Shown here one piece after another: positions 1 through 10,642 of a DNA stretch of 32,019 nucleotides. The stretch comes from Saccoglossus kowalevskii (lineage: Eukaryota; Hemichordata; Enteropneusta; Harrimaniidae): contig NW_003125886.1 in the NCBI RefSeq assembly GCF_000003605.2, positions 286,341-318,359 on the forward strand, read 5' to 3'. Position 1 is the first letter of the stretch. Each line of letters opens with the position of its first letter. The notes beneath the pieces were generated by a model. It made no database searches. It saw nothing but the letters and a program-made list of their open reading frames with translations, and was not told the origin of the DNA. A program made the position numbers and the translations under genes.

Positions 1-2399
1 CTAAGCGTCCCAAAACCATTATATTCAATGTTCATTTCGAATATTTACTATTATATTCATAACTATCCATTTCAACATGCCATTTCCGACATGACAATCG
101 ACATGAACACACATAGATTGTTCCTGAGATAAAAAAAATAACTGATGAGACTCTGTGCTACTGTGTTATCTGCAATCTGCAATTTCTTACCTTCCAAGCT
201 TCTCTACTGAGCAGTCATAGTTAAAATGACTGAAGATTTTTGTATATTCTTATCAATAAGTTCCTCAGCGCAATTGGGTCTCTGATATGCAAATATACAA
301 GATTAGCCTTTACTTCGTGTAGCATGAACACTACTATTAGCAATAGATAAGCTTAGCTTACCAAAGGTTGTGCATTATTGCTGGGATGTTGTGACTTCAC
401 AAGTCTGATTTGGCTACAAGTGTTTTCTGGATTTTGTAAACATGTGTACATAGTCAGCAGAACTACAGACTTCAAGTGAACATTCAAAAATAATTTACCG
501 CTGATGCATTTTTTTATTAAACTATATTTCTGCAAATGCCATGACATTTTGTAACATGTGGTTAATCTGATAGTAAATCATTGGAGTAAACTTTTTTTTT
601 TTTTTTTATTCAGCAAAAACCAAAATCAAGTAAAAAGATAACTTATGTATCTAGTTTTCCCCCAATAGCTTATCAGCCCAAATTGCATTTTTTTTTAGCT
701 CCCAGTAAATTGCAACCCAAGAAGCCACAGTATTAAAGGGGCACCTTCCAGTTAAGATTAATTTTACAACAAATTTACTTTCTGGATTAAAATAACAATG
801 GATAACAAAAGATAGATTAACAATGTAAACAACATAAACAATAGTGTCCCATGATTCTTTGGTGCAATCCAAGGGATTGAGCAGTTCCCCTTTAAGTGTT
901 GCATAATCCTTTGTTGCACCTGGTCAAACTGCACACAAAAGCTAATGCGTTATGAATAGTGTAGCTAATAGCAGCTGCCATTGTCTAAAGATTTAATGTA
1001 ACTGTCCTTCATCACAACTGTAATCTCACTGGTGTGTGATGTTATGCTTAGACACGTTTACTTTATCAACTCATACTCAACTTGTATCAAATTTACCATC
1101 AGTGCTATACAGGAAACCCAGTATACATATCATTTGCTATAAGCTTCGGGCAACACAGGACATTTCTTGAACTAAATGTATTTTATACCGTCCCACCAGA
1201 GAATATACGATATATTAGGAATAAGATCAGTTAACAATAGATAATTGTTATGCAGATGTTTGAATTTTAAAAACACTGGGAACGACATGAGCCACTTAGT
1301 ATTGATTACACTGAATGCTGATTTTAAGTAGCTGTTTATGTCGCTTCCAGAGAACATGTTGCAACACTATTTTAAATTAATGAACTTAGAGTAAGTGTAC
1401 TTTGGCAGTGACTAATTGTTTTATTGTTCTTTTCAATTTTACATCAGGATTTGCTCTATTATAGTGCCTTATTGGCTTTTGAAAAACAATTACTTTGTCT
1501 GAAATGAAAGTTCGATAGGTGTTTATGATGCTTGATTAAATAAAATTTATAACATCAGGTTTGTACTTTGGTCTGTTTAACAGTTGCATGATTAAACTGT
1601 TGTAACTGTAATCACCATGGATACCTATGCATATCATTCCGATCAATCGTTAATATTGATTCAAATCCTGTTTTAGGATTGAACTTGAAAACTGGTTTTG
1701 AAAAAACAAAATGGTTGTCAGAGCCACTTGCTGGAATTTTTCAACATAAGAATGAGTTTGAAAAGAGTTTGGTTGAGGTCAAATAGTGTTTGGCTTCGTG
1801 CCAGGTGTGATTGGCACCAGAATATTCAGCCTTGTCATGTAGTCCCAGACATGTGGAACAATGTATATTGACTTTGTGAATTAAAACAAATTTAGGGGTG
1901 ACAACTGTGTTAACCTAAATTTGTTCAAGTTAGGAACCTAATGCTCAAGTGTGTAGGCTTTAGAAATACCAGTTATATGGTATTGAAACGGTACTAATCC
2001 TGAAATTAACCACTGACTGGCATTTCCATAGTTACCTCGATGTTATAACATGTTCAGTAAATTAAAAGTGCGACATCAAACAATTGAAAACTACAGTTAG
2101 CTCTATCAGTATTGCATGTGTTTATATAAATAAAAGCTGTGTGTATTGTGAAAACTATTCATTTTTGTTCAGTATGTGATATGTGCAACTGTTGGTTAAC
2201 ATATGCTTCATTGGAGATACCCTTCCAAAAGACCATATATGGTGTTGGACCAATTACAGTGCATTGTGGTACTGTTAATTCAAATGTGTATACTACAGTA
2301 ATGTCTATGGTGCAATGTTTTGTGGTAAATGCTACTTTAATTGAAACGAAAAAAGAAAACCATTACTAATTTGTATTTCTCATTATTTTGTGTTCGCAG
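1..2399. other. Upstream or first-intron DNA, no supported gene
   Basis: Short open frames on both strands show no recognisable protein and no paired splice signals. A tatataaa-like stretch occurs near 2123, but no plausible start codon and exon follow it. A poly-T run lies at about 590-607. I see no RNA gene. Confidence 0.5.
1380..1390 (+). other. Weak candidate for the SLBP start exon
   Basis: An ATG at 1380 is followed by AAC TTA GA and then a good donor, gtaagt, at 1391. The phase fits the exon at 2400, so joining would read Met-Asn-Leu-Glu and continue into the SLBP frame. The context is AT-rich, the coding part is only 11 bases and there is no family match to test it. Chance occurrence is quite possible, and the true first exon may lie left of the window. 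Confidence 0.18.
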
Positions 2400-2525
2400 G
2401 AGAAATCATCGGTATTCTTCTGTAAGGAGATCTGCATGGAGGAGAGTAGAGGAACCAGTGTTCCCAGTGTGTAGCTATCTGAATGATTCATACGACTTCC
2501 CACCTCTAGGTAGTCGAGAAAACAA
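2400..2525 (+). CDS. SLBP: SLBP exon (N-terminal linker)
   Basis: The acceptor is ttcgcag before 2400 and the donor is gtaagc at 2526. The first base completes a codon begun in an upstream exon, and the last two bases (AA) are completed by the next exon to give Lys. It encodes 41 whole residues rich in Arg, then aromatic and proline residues ([25 protein letters not shown]). N-terminal SLBP sequence is poorly conserved, so this exon is supported mainly by its phase, its splice sites and its join to the next exon. Confidence 0.72.
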
Positions 2526-4588
2526 GTAAGCAATAATTAGTAGCTACTTAACCTTAACACCAAGAGTGAGTGAGTTTGCTGTTAAAATTTGGGTAACAAT
2601 TTGTTGCTGTCCAGTTAACTTACTGTAAAAGCATTAATTTTCACTGGTGTTCACTGACATTAATGTGTTTGAGCATGTTTTACTGGGTTTTAAAGTTACA
2701 AAAATCATCTTGTGAAGTAAAGAGTTTTATTGTAATTTTCACACATTAACTCAGTTTCACTCAACTTTTCCCATTACTTTACAGGTACACTCCTGAAAGT
2801 CAGCGCAAAGAGGCAAAATCTCTCAAACCTGTTAATGATTGGGGTACTATGGTGGAGGAAGAGGAGGAGGAACGTCAAATGGCCAAGAGGAAACTAATAC
2901 TAAGTGCAAGCAGTGACAGGTAAGAAATAAATTCTCACTTTTAGACAATTTATGCTTTCATGTTGCCTGCAGAGCTCAATTGAGAATGTGAAGCATGGAG
3001 ACCATAGAGGAAATTAACTTAATGCCCTACCTTTCAATGAGACCAAAGTATTTTTAAAATGTTTTGTCCTAAAAATGAGTGTCCTCACAATTCTGAAGAT
3101 CAAGCCCTTGACTGCTACATTCATAGATGTATAGAAATGATATTTAGGAGCCAACACTGTACTTCTATCCAACCAATCATTCTCAATTTACTGTTGTTAA
3201 ATTTCAGCTCGCGAGAAAGAAAAGAGAGCAACAGTTCAAAAAAACCAGTTGAAACCGATGAAAGCATACTTCTTCGTAGACAGAAGCAATTGGATTATGG
3301 AAAAAACACCGCAGTGTATGGAGAGTTTATTCAACAAGTTCCAAGGTATTTATTTACTGTGTTTACTTGCAAATGCGCAATATTAGTTAACTCACTTGCC
3401 CTAACAGACTTCAACATACCAGAAAATTGAGTTTTAAGTTATCGCCATGTCCTGATAGTCTCTTATAAGATGGAGGATTCATGGAAAATGATATCAGATA
3501 ATGGCAATGTACAAAATATCACAAGCTTACTACAGGAAAACGACAAATGCATTAAGTTCAGCTGTAATGCCATTTTTTTAAAATATTTTTATTACAGAGG
3601 TAAAAGATGCAAGGACCATCCACGTACGCCCAACAAGTACCAGGTCAGCAGCCGCAGGTCGTGGGACATGCAAATTAAGTTGTGGAAGAAGAAACTACAC
3701 AATTGGACGGCAATGTCTGGTGACGAGAACGTGTCTACTGCTTCTAGTGATGAAGCCTGTATAGCTGGAGCTGGAAGGTGAGTTAGTTGGGTTTTTGTTG
3801 GTTTACCAGTTTTAAGAGCTGATAGTAGGCACTACACAGCCATGCAGAAAAGTGTCAATTTGTCTATTTTTTCTTTTTTCGAGACCTGTTGGTAGTCGTA
3901 ATTTCTAGTGCATGTCAATAGGCTGTATCTGCACAAATATCCATTGTTTTTATTGGCAGTGCAACATTAGTCGCAAACAAGATTTATTTGTTATGGAATT
4001 TCTGTAATTGTTTCAATGGCATTTACACAAGTACATGTACTGACAGATGTGTATTTCATATAAAAAAACAAAAATACAGTACTTGTTAGTTTTTGTTATT
4101 ACGGAAATATTCACATATCATCAGGGATGTTTAATTCTTGTAATAATCATTGAAAAGGGACAATTACAAATGGGAGTGAGACGTAAAAAAAAAAAAAAAA
4201 AAATATTGTAAAAATTTCTATTCCTGTGCTTTATTTCAGGAGAGATTTACTTTCCGGGGACAGTTGTTCTGACAGCACTGGATCTATAGAACACACTATG
4301 GATATTGAAGACTGCGATGATGCTGATTCTGCTTTTGAAACCCCATCAAACTCACAAGAAACTGACGTCATGGATGCCGATACAAGTCTACCAGCATGGA
4401 CAGATGTATCTGGTATATTTCAAACTCTCATGGCTGTAACAAAAGCAATGTCCAATGAGGTCGTAGAACCATCAGCCCATCCAACAAATAGTGTGATCCA
4501 AACTGATGATCCAAAACGGAAGAAGAATTTCATCGATGAATTTGACTTGGACAGTTGTCTCCAGGATGAGGATGGAGTTGAACTGTAA
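2400..4588 (+). CDS. SLBP: Histone RNA hairpin-binding protein (SLBP), five exons, N-terminus not found
   Basis: SLBP binds the conserved stem-loop at the 3' end of replication-dependent histone mRNAs and supports their processing, export and translation. I join exons 2400-2525, 2785-2919, 3208-3345, 3598-3777 and 4240-4588. All introns have GT..AG ends and consistent phase, giving 308 codons plus a TAA stop. The family signature is the RNA-binding domain at about residues 103-170 of the joined partial protein. It contains [16 protein letters not shown], the TPNK motif (its Thr is phosphorylated in studied SLBPs) and [13 protein letters not shown]. Before it lies an N-terminal block with a [12 protein letters not shown] stretch that resembles the DWASAVEEDE region of vertebrate SLBP. 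After it comes a long acidic, Ser/Asp-rich tail. Exon 2400 opens inside a codon and has no in-frame ATG before the domain, so at least one upstream exon is missing. The family call is near certain from the domain; the exact ends of the first listed exon are less so. Confidence 0.93.
2785..2919 (+). CDS. SLBP: SLBP exon (acidic pre-domain block)
   Basis: The acceptor is ttacag before 2785 and the donor is gtaaga at 2920. It reads [20 protein letters not shown], then [11 protein letters not shown] and [13 protein letters not shown]. The order Asp-Trp, acidic run, then basic KRKL parallels the region just before the RNA-binding domain in vertebrate SLBP. The exon enters and leaves in the same split phase as its neighbours. 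Confidence 0.85.
3208..3345 (+). CDS. SLBP: SLBP exon carrying the first half of the RNA-binding domain
   Basis: The acceptor is atttcag before 3208 and the donor is gtattt at 3346. After a Ser/Lys-rich linker it encodes [20 protein letters not shown] and then [12 protein letters not shown]. This is the most conserved helix of the SLBP RNA-binding domain. The Arg-Arg-Gln-Lys-Gln and Tyr-Gly-Lys-Asn-Thr residues match the family pattern. The reading frame stays open past the donor into the intron, so a longer ORF here is not all exon. Confidence 0.95.
3598..3777 (+). CDS. SLBP: SLBP exon carrying TPNK and SRRSW motifs
   Basis: The acceptor is attacag before 3598 and the donor is gtgagt at 3778. 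It begins at the Arg codon split after VP and encodes [13 protein letters not shown], then [20 protein letters not shown] and HNWT, completing the RNA-binding domain. The rest is a Ser/Thr/Glu-rich linker. The segment between VPR and HPRTPNK is about one residue shorter than the vertebrate form as I remember it. The Lys-Tyr usually seen just before SRRSW is Val-Ser here. Confidence 0.95.
4240..4588 (+). CDS. SLBP: SLBP terminal coding exon (acidic C-terminal tail)
   Basis: The acceptor is atttcag before 4240 and the stop TAA is at 4586-4588. It encodes 115 residues after the split Arg, very rich in Asp, Glu, Ser and Thr (for example [13 protein letters not shown]), and ends with [19 protein letters not shown]. 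No domain is recognisable. It is assigned to SLBP because its phase joins the RNA-binding exon exactly and no other gene lies near. A basic KRKK precedes the acidic end. Confidence 0.85.
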
Positions 4589-5334
4589 ATCCTTGAGAAA
4601 ATCTGAATTGTTAATTGATATTTAGTACAAATAATATCAATACAGCTACAGATGAAGTGACAATCACAAGAAGCAGATGGCACATTAAAAAAAAAACATT
4701 GATGTTTCCACCTAGAATTAATCAGGTTTGACACAGACTTTTTGTTCTGGCCGTGTCAGTGAGTGAATTAGTGTTAATTGCAAATATTGAAGCCCCACAC
4801 TTTATAGATTTTCTGTGGGTTGTCAATATTCTTGAACCACTCCACCCCCCTAAAAAAATCCAGGTGTGGCAGCCAGTCAGCAAATTTCTGTTTTTCAACA
4901 AATAAGATATTCATATATTTTATGTTAATCATTTTTACTTGTATATATAATATTTTTTTTAATTTCTTGTTGAGAGATTTTGTATTTTATCACACTTGGC
5001 AGTAAAAGTAATGTTGTGCCTTTTTTATCGTGTTGATTATTCATCATGAAACACCATTAGATAGATATCCGGACAGATAACAATTGACGGTGATGAAAGG
5101 CTGGTACAGATGAGATTGGTTCTGCTTTTCCTGTGGTTTAGAAAAAAACAAACTACAAAACTGTTGAAACACTTGATAGAATCAACAACCCGAGTTGAAG
5201 AGATTGCATTATGATCACTGAAAGAAGTGCATTTCAATGTAATTAAAACATAGTACTAAAGTGTTGCAATCGTAATGATTTCTATGCATCTTGTCCTGTC
5301 AATTATCTTTGTCCTATGAATTCAGTTCAACCTA
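4589..5334 (+). other. Probable SLBP 3' UTR
   Basis: This is the AT-rich sequence following the SLBP stop. Possible cleavage signals are ATTAAA at 5242-5247 and the first AATAAA at 5394-5399, the latter inside a MITE-like repeat. No histone-type stem-loop is visible. The transcript end cannot be fixed from sequence alone. Confidence 0.4.
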
Positions 5335-5514
5335 CTGTGAAGTACTTTATTTTCACTTGGAATTAATTTTCGCTGACAGGATGAATTTGTGAAAATAAAA
5401 TCCAGAGAAAATACTTTTATTTTACATTTCACCATCAAAATTCATTGAAAATAAATGTTATACAAAACATCTTTTCAATGAAAATTATTCGAGCTAAAAT
5501 AAAGTATTTTACAG
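5335..5514 (+). mobile_element. MITE-like element, family 1, copy A
   Basis: This 180-bp palindromic element has ends that read CTGTGAAGTACTTTATTTTC on the left and the inverse (GAAAT/AAAATAAAGTATTTTACAG type) on the right. It is flanked by TA on both sides (5333-5334 and 5515-5516), as expected for Tc1/mariner-type insertion. It has no coding capacity. It aligns along its length with the copy at 21435-21626 and, inverted, with the copy at 6026-6200. Confidence 0.75.
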
Positions 5515-6025
5515 TATTTCCTGAATGTAGCAATTGACCACTCAGTGTATGATTCAGGGGCCTACAAATAATTTGACTTTCCACTGGCCTTTAATTGATG
5601 TTTTCGGCATATTAAACTTCACAAATTTGTCAGAAACAAGTTCTTTTGTCATTTTAAATGTTAATTTAATTCAGTGGAGTTTATTTATCAGCAAAAAATA
5701 GCGAAATTAAAACTCAGTATGCATGTAGAAATTCTTCAGCCCATGTTGCAGGTTTTTCACAACTTTTCATCTGTATTCATTAACCACCTTCAATACTTGG
5801 GTTAATAATCATCATTCCTTGGGTTAATAATCTTATATTAAGCTATAAAATATATATATATTGAGTTTAAAATTACAAAGAAAATATTAGACTTTTCTTT
5901 TGAAAGACACCAAAGGTGGACGGATACCTTCATGTATGATCTTGTTTTTATTTTCAGTTGTGGAAGGAAAACTACTGTACCGGTATTAGATTTTATGAAA
6001 ACAAATTTTGTTTTATAAATCAATA

Positions 6026-6200
6026 CTGTAAATTTTTTTTATTTTAGCTGGAATTTTTGCCTAAAAGATTTTTTGGGAGTTTTGTATGGAATTTGTTTTC
6101 ACTGATTTTTGACGAGTTGAGTGTAAAAATATAGGAAAAAGGTATATTCGTTGGTTTTTATTTTCACTGAATCATTCCTTCAGCAAAAAGTATTTTACAG
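6026..6200 (-). mobile_element. MITE-like element, family 1, copy C
   Basis: This is an inverted copy of the family at 5335 and 21435. It is flanked by TA (6024-6025 and 6201-6202), and its right end reads AAAAAGTATTTTACAG. Shared internal blocks include TATGGAATTTG and TTCACTGAATCAT. The left end is eroded into a T-run. Confidence 0.68.
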
Positions 6201-6827
6201 TACTGTATTATTTTTTATTGGAGACACAGTTGAAGTGTTAGCCATTTAATGCATCAATATATACCTAGAACAATCCACAAGTACAAACAGTTGCTTTTCT
6301 GTGCCTCTATTTTGACACTGCTTCTAATACAACAAATTTGGCATTAAAATTAAATTTCCATGTAAATAGCAACTTTTTTTAAAGCAGTTACGTAGTAGTG
6401 TAATTTTTATTGTCTGGAATTTTAAATTTAAAACTTAATAGTAAATTAAAGTGTTTATTATACTTAATAAACGGAGAGAAAACAAATGCAATTGTTATGA
6501 ATGTTCAGCAAAATATTCATGAATGGGTTATGCAATGTGTTGCCATGCCATGCACATGTGGTGATAGATCAAGTGGCAATTTATTATTAATTACAATGCT
6601 GGTACAATATATAGTAGTACTATTTGGCTATTCTAACAGTCTTCTCAACTTTGATGGTGGACAGTTATCCTTTAACCTTTAGTATTTTTGTTTTAAAGCT
6701 CTGCTGTCATCAAAGATGGTCCAACTTTTTTTCAAGGGTCTTCTTTTAAACCGTAAGCTAGACCACCTTGCATCTACCTTGGGTCAAATTTGTTCATTTC
6801 ATTACATCACATCCAAATCTCTATTTT

Positions 6828-8053
6828 GACTCCCGTGTGCAAAGCACACAATGGGAGTCTTTGCAGTGAGTGTGTCCGTCTATCCGTCCGTCAGTCTGTT
6901 CCACTGATATCTAAAGAACCATACATTGATTTTTGATGAAACTTCGTGCATAGATTCTCTGGGCCAATGCGCAGATCTAATTAAGTTTTAGTAAAAATCC
7001 ATGCATATTAATTACCTAATTTGCATGATAATTAGCTGATTTTTAGCTGTTCCACTGATATCTAAATAACCACTCATTGGATTTTGATGAAACTTGGCAC
7101 ATAGATGCTCCAAACTAATGCAGAGATTTGATTAGTTTTGGGTAAAAATATGCAATATTAATTACCTAATTTGCTCAATGATTAATCAATTTTTGGCTTT
7201 TCCACTTGTATCTCAAGTACTAATCACATTTCAATGACACTTGGTACATAGATGTCATAGGACACTGCACAGACCTGATAGTTTTAAGGTAATATCAGTA
7301 CATATTAATTACCTAATTTGCATAATTAATTAATTAATTTTCAGCTTTTGATATTTCAAGTAGTTAATCATCACATTTCAATGAAACTTGGTACATAGTT
7401 ACTTAAGGACTGCGCAGACCCCTGATTAGTTTTTGGGTAAATATTTGTGCATATTAATTACCTAATTAGCATAATTAATTTTCAGCTTTTTGCTTGATAT
7501 CTCAAGTACTAATCACCATATTTCAATGAAACTTGCTACATAGATCTAGGAATATGCAAAGACCTGATTAGTTTTAGGGTAAATAATTGTGGATATTAAT
7601 TACCTAATTTGCATAATTAGTTAATTTTTTTCATGAATGTTCCACTGATATATAAAGAACCACGAATTGGATTTTAATGAAACTTTTAAAGAGTACTCAT
7701 CACATTTCAATGAATCTAGGATTATGCAGAGACCCAATTAGTTTTTGGTAAATATTTATGCTTATTAACCACCTAATTAACATAATTTACATTGATATCT
7801 CAATTACTGATCATCACATTTGAATAAAATTTGGTACATAAATGCTCTAGGACAATAGACTGATTAATTTTGGGTTAAATTTGTTCATATTAATTCTCTA
7901 ATTAGCATAATAATTCATATTTGTTTTGGTTCTGTTCTATTCATATTACCTGATTTACATAATTAGTTTTCAGCTTTTCCATCAATATCTCAGGTACAAG
8001 TAATTTTGAATAAATTTGTAATGTGTCTTCAATACTCTCAGCACACGGGAGTT
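6828..8053 (-). mobile_element. Composite tandem-monomer element with hairpin end (pearl/Helentron-like)
   Basis: On the minus strand this reads: terminal AACTCCCGTGTGC, then about seven to eight diverged ~150-bp monomers, then a degenerate ACGG-type stretch (6873-6893), then a hairpin (6828-6859) whose outer arm GCACACGGGAGTC is the inverse of the opposite end. Monomers start near 6899, 7050 and 7200 and continue to about 7978. Each contains blocks like AATGAAACTTGGTACATAGA and TATTAATTACCTAATTTGCA. There is no coding capacity. Tandem core monomers plus an ACGG microsatellite is the layout described for 'pearl' elements of bivalves and Tsp-type repeats of sea urchins, and for Helentron-derived elements. 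The class is my inference. Confidence 0.7.
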
Positions 8054-8431
8054 CTTTCTAAGCTTTCTTTGATAAGGAAATATTTTTGGTCAAAAATGAT
8101 TTTTTTCAACAACTGTTGTCAGATTGCATTGAAATCTGGCATTCACGTTCTTGTGATGGACTAGACTGACTTATTAATTTCATGAGATCATATGCATGTC
8201 TATTTTTAGTAAATATTTTTTTTGTTTGCTCATTTATGCATATTTTTGACTTCTCCAAAACTCCCTGCCAGATTGCTTTAAGATTCATAATGTAGACACA
8301 TGGGTTCTCTTTCAAATTTTTGTGAAAGTTATGAATTTTTTTGTGAATATTTTCCCCAATTTCCCTTGCGTTATATATGGGCTATGTATAATACATGGAC
8401 TGTAATAGACAAGTGTATTGTTAGGTTGTGG

Positions 8432-8795
8432 ACTACCTGGGCCAATGTTTTATATGGTATTTTTCAGTACACGAACTACCTGGGCCAATGTTTTCCATGG
8501 TATTTTTCAGTACACGTTGTGTTGGGTTGTGAACTACCTGGGCCAATGTTTTCTATGGTATTTTTCAGTACACGTTGTGTTGGGTTGTGAACTACCTGGG
8601 CCAATCTTTTTCATGGTATTTTTCAGTACACGTTGTGTTTGGTTCTGAACTACGGTACCTGGGCCAATGTTTTACATGGTATTTTTCAGTACACGTTGTG
8701 TTGGGTTGTGAACTTCCTGGGCCAATGTTTTCCATGGTATTTTTCAGTACACGTTGTGTTGGGTTGTGAACTACCTGGTCCAATGTTTTTAAAAC
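8432..8795 (+). repeat. 58-bp minisatellite, about six copies
   Basis: A unit containing CTACCTGGGCCAATGTTTT and GGTATTTTTCAGTACACG repeats at about 8432, 8475, 8533, 8591, 8649, 8712 and 8770. Spacing is 58 bases except for a short first unit (43) and one unit with a 5-base insertion (63). The unit is not a multiple of three, so all frames stay open and produce false repeat-protein ORFs on both strands. I do not regard it as coding. Confidence 0.92.
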
Positions 8796-9417
8796 ATGTT
8801 GAATTTTAAGTCAAGATCATTTTAATGCTCATATGTTGAGGTCAAGGTCAATCTCTATTCTATTTCGAGTTTCAAAAATATTGTTTTGACTGGCCATATC
8901 ATACTTCACAATCTCCATTTCTTCAAACTGGTAATAATACAATGACCAGTTTCTTTTATGGTGCCAAACTTTATCAATATTACTCCACCTTATGTTTCCA
9001 AGTCAACGTTAACAATTACAGCGACGCTCTTTCGACCGCAAAGTCGCTTGTTTTTTAATATTCCAAACAGTATTCGTTTACAAGTCTCTTTGTTCTCAAC
9101 AATGCCTGTTCACTTGGAAAGGACTTTTCAGAATGTGGTTCATGTGCGTTTCAAGTAGAGAATACAACTGTTTGAAACTTGTAATAGTTTATTGCCTGTT
9201 TGGTGATTAGGTTCTTGTAAACTATAATCCACAACCTACCAACACAGATTTTAAAGCGGGGGAGTCGTTACCTACGCATGCGTCTGATGGCCATAGCATG
9301 TCATTGTTTACAAGCAAGCGTTTACCCATCAGCCTTTATGTTTTTAGTGTGTGTTATCGTCGCTTGGGACTCAATTCTCACATGTGCGCACCCTCTCGTT
9401 TTAAAACTACAGTATTT

Positions 9418-9463
9418 ATGTGGCTGAAATAAAGACAGGATTCTTTATTTATTTCAGCCACAT
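9418..9463. repeat. Perfect 16-bp inverted repeat (hairpin)
   Basis: ATGTGGCTGAAATAAA at 9418-9433 is exactly inverted at 9448-9463, with a 14-base loop. It lies in a non-coding stretch between the two genes. It is not a histone-type stem-loop: both stem sequence and loop length differ. It may be the core of a small palindromic repeat. Confidence 0.85.
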
Positions 9464-9706
9464 GAATGGTGCTTTCTTTCCCTGCGTACTTTGCTAGTGA
9501 TCTGGATAGTGATTCATCCAACTACTTCCATACCACAAATGAACAAGTTTTCTCATGATTAGTCATCTTGCAAAATGAGTTAGGGGCTAATTTTAAATGA
9601 GGAATAAATAATTTTACACAAGAATTTCCTATAATGGAATTTGGATTTTCTCATTTTTTTATTTTACTTGCAAAATCACTGCTAAAATACAATCTGATTA
9701 AAATAA

Positions 9707-10118
9707 GGCCAGACTTTTTTTTATTCAGTGTTTCTCGAGTTTTTATAAGTAAATTTTTTTGAGGAGGGCGGAAAAAAATAAAATTAATTTTTTTTCCATT
9801 AGATTTGTGTGATTCTCAAAGAATTGTATTTGAGATCATTGAGCGGATAGAAGGAATGAAATAAAAATTTATTCCATGTATAACCTGGTTGGCAATGTCG
9901 CCAATTGTGGCACAATTTTCAGCATTAATAAGGGATTTCTCGGTTTTTGATGACAGAAACTCCCATAAAAATGCAACTGGAATTTATTTTAGTAATTTTT
10001 TGCACTCACAAGTTGGCGGGTGCGAGAAATTACGCTGAAATAAAATTTTATTTTTATTTCATTTTGGCTCCTGTTCATTCGACGGGTTCGAGAACCAAGG
10101 GATAATAAAAGTCTGGCC
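9707..10118. mobile_element. PIF/Harbinger-like MITE with TAA target duplication
   Basis: This 412-bp non-coding element has ends GGCCAGACTTTT on the left and the inverse AAAAGTCTGGCC on the right. It is flanked on both sides by TAA (9704-9706 and 10119-10121). Imperfect inversion extends inward (TTCTCGA near both ends). A three-base TWA duplication with GG-starting termini is typical of PIF/Harbinger elements; the superfamily call rests on that alone. Confidence 0.72.
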
Positions 10119-10240
10119 TAAGATACTAGTTGGGAATTTTTGTTATTAAATATGTGTTTAATTATTTATTTTTATTGTACTTTTATTTTAATTTATTATT
10201 ATTAGCTGTTTTAAGAGTTTTGGTAATATCTATGTAATAA

Positions 10241-10642
10241 CAGAGGTACATTACTTGGGGTTTGCAACTCGCATAGTACTGTATGGTGACATCATGTCAA
10301 GATCCCATTCAAGTCTCTTCTCGTAGATAGCGAGACTGAAGCTACGACCTTCTGACATGACGCATATCAATGTTCAAGGTTTGTAATGAAAAAAATAAAC
10401 TTTTCTTGTCACTATCATAGTGAAAAATGTAATACATCGAAAATGTACAGAAAATATAGTTCTCGTAATCCGTCATATCGTGGGCAGCTATTTTGATCCA
10501 CCTGGACATCCCAGTATCCTAGTTACCTCGGGCATGCGCATTCGCATTTTTTCTGAGTTGGAACGCTTATGCGAGAGCGAGATTGTGACGGGATCTTGGT
10601 ATCATGTCACCGTAGTTACAAACCCCAAGTAATGTACCTCTG
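10241..10642. mobile_element. hAT-like MITE with 7-bp target duplication
   Basis: This is a 402-bp element with terminal inverted repeats. Both ends, read inward, begin CAGAGGTACATTACTTGGGG and match over 29 bases with one mismatch. GTAATAA flanks it on both sides (10234-10240 and 10643-10649). Subterminal inversion continues (GGTGACAT, CAAGATCCC). CAGRG termini suggest hAT, although hAT duplications are usually 8 bp. The internal open frame (10420-10632) has no recognisable domain, so the element is non-autonomous. Confidence 0.8.

Noticed and set aside
2100-2369. TATA-like sequence near 2123 and a following 76-codon ORF
   Set aside because: The ORF does not resemble SLBP, and there is no ATG with a phase-compatible donor leading to the exon at 2400.
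6899-8000. CRISPR-like regular repeat spacing
   Set aside because: These are contiguous diverged ~150-bp monomers without unique spacers, in an intron-bearing animal genome.
8300-8783. Plus- and minus-strand repeat-protein ORFs (YLGQCF...FSVHVV type)
   Set aside because: They come from the 58-bp minisatellite, which is open in every frame; there is no start or splice context and no family match.
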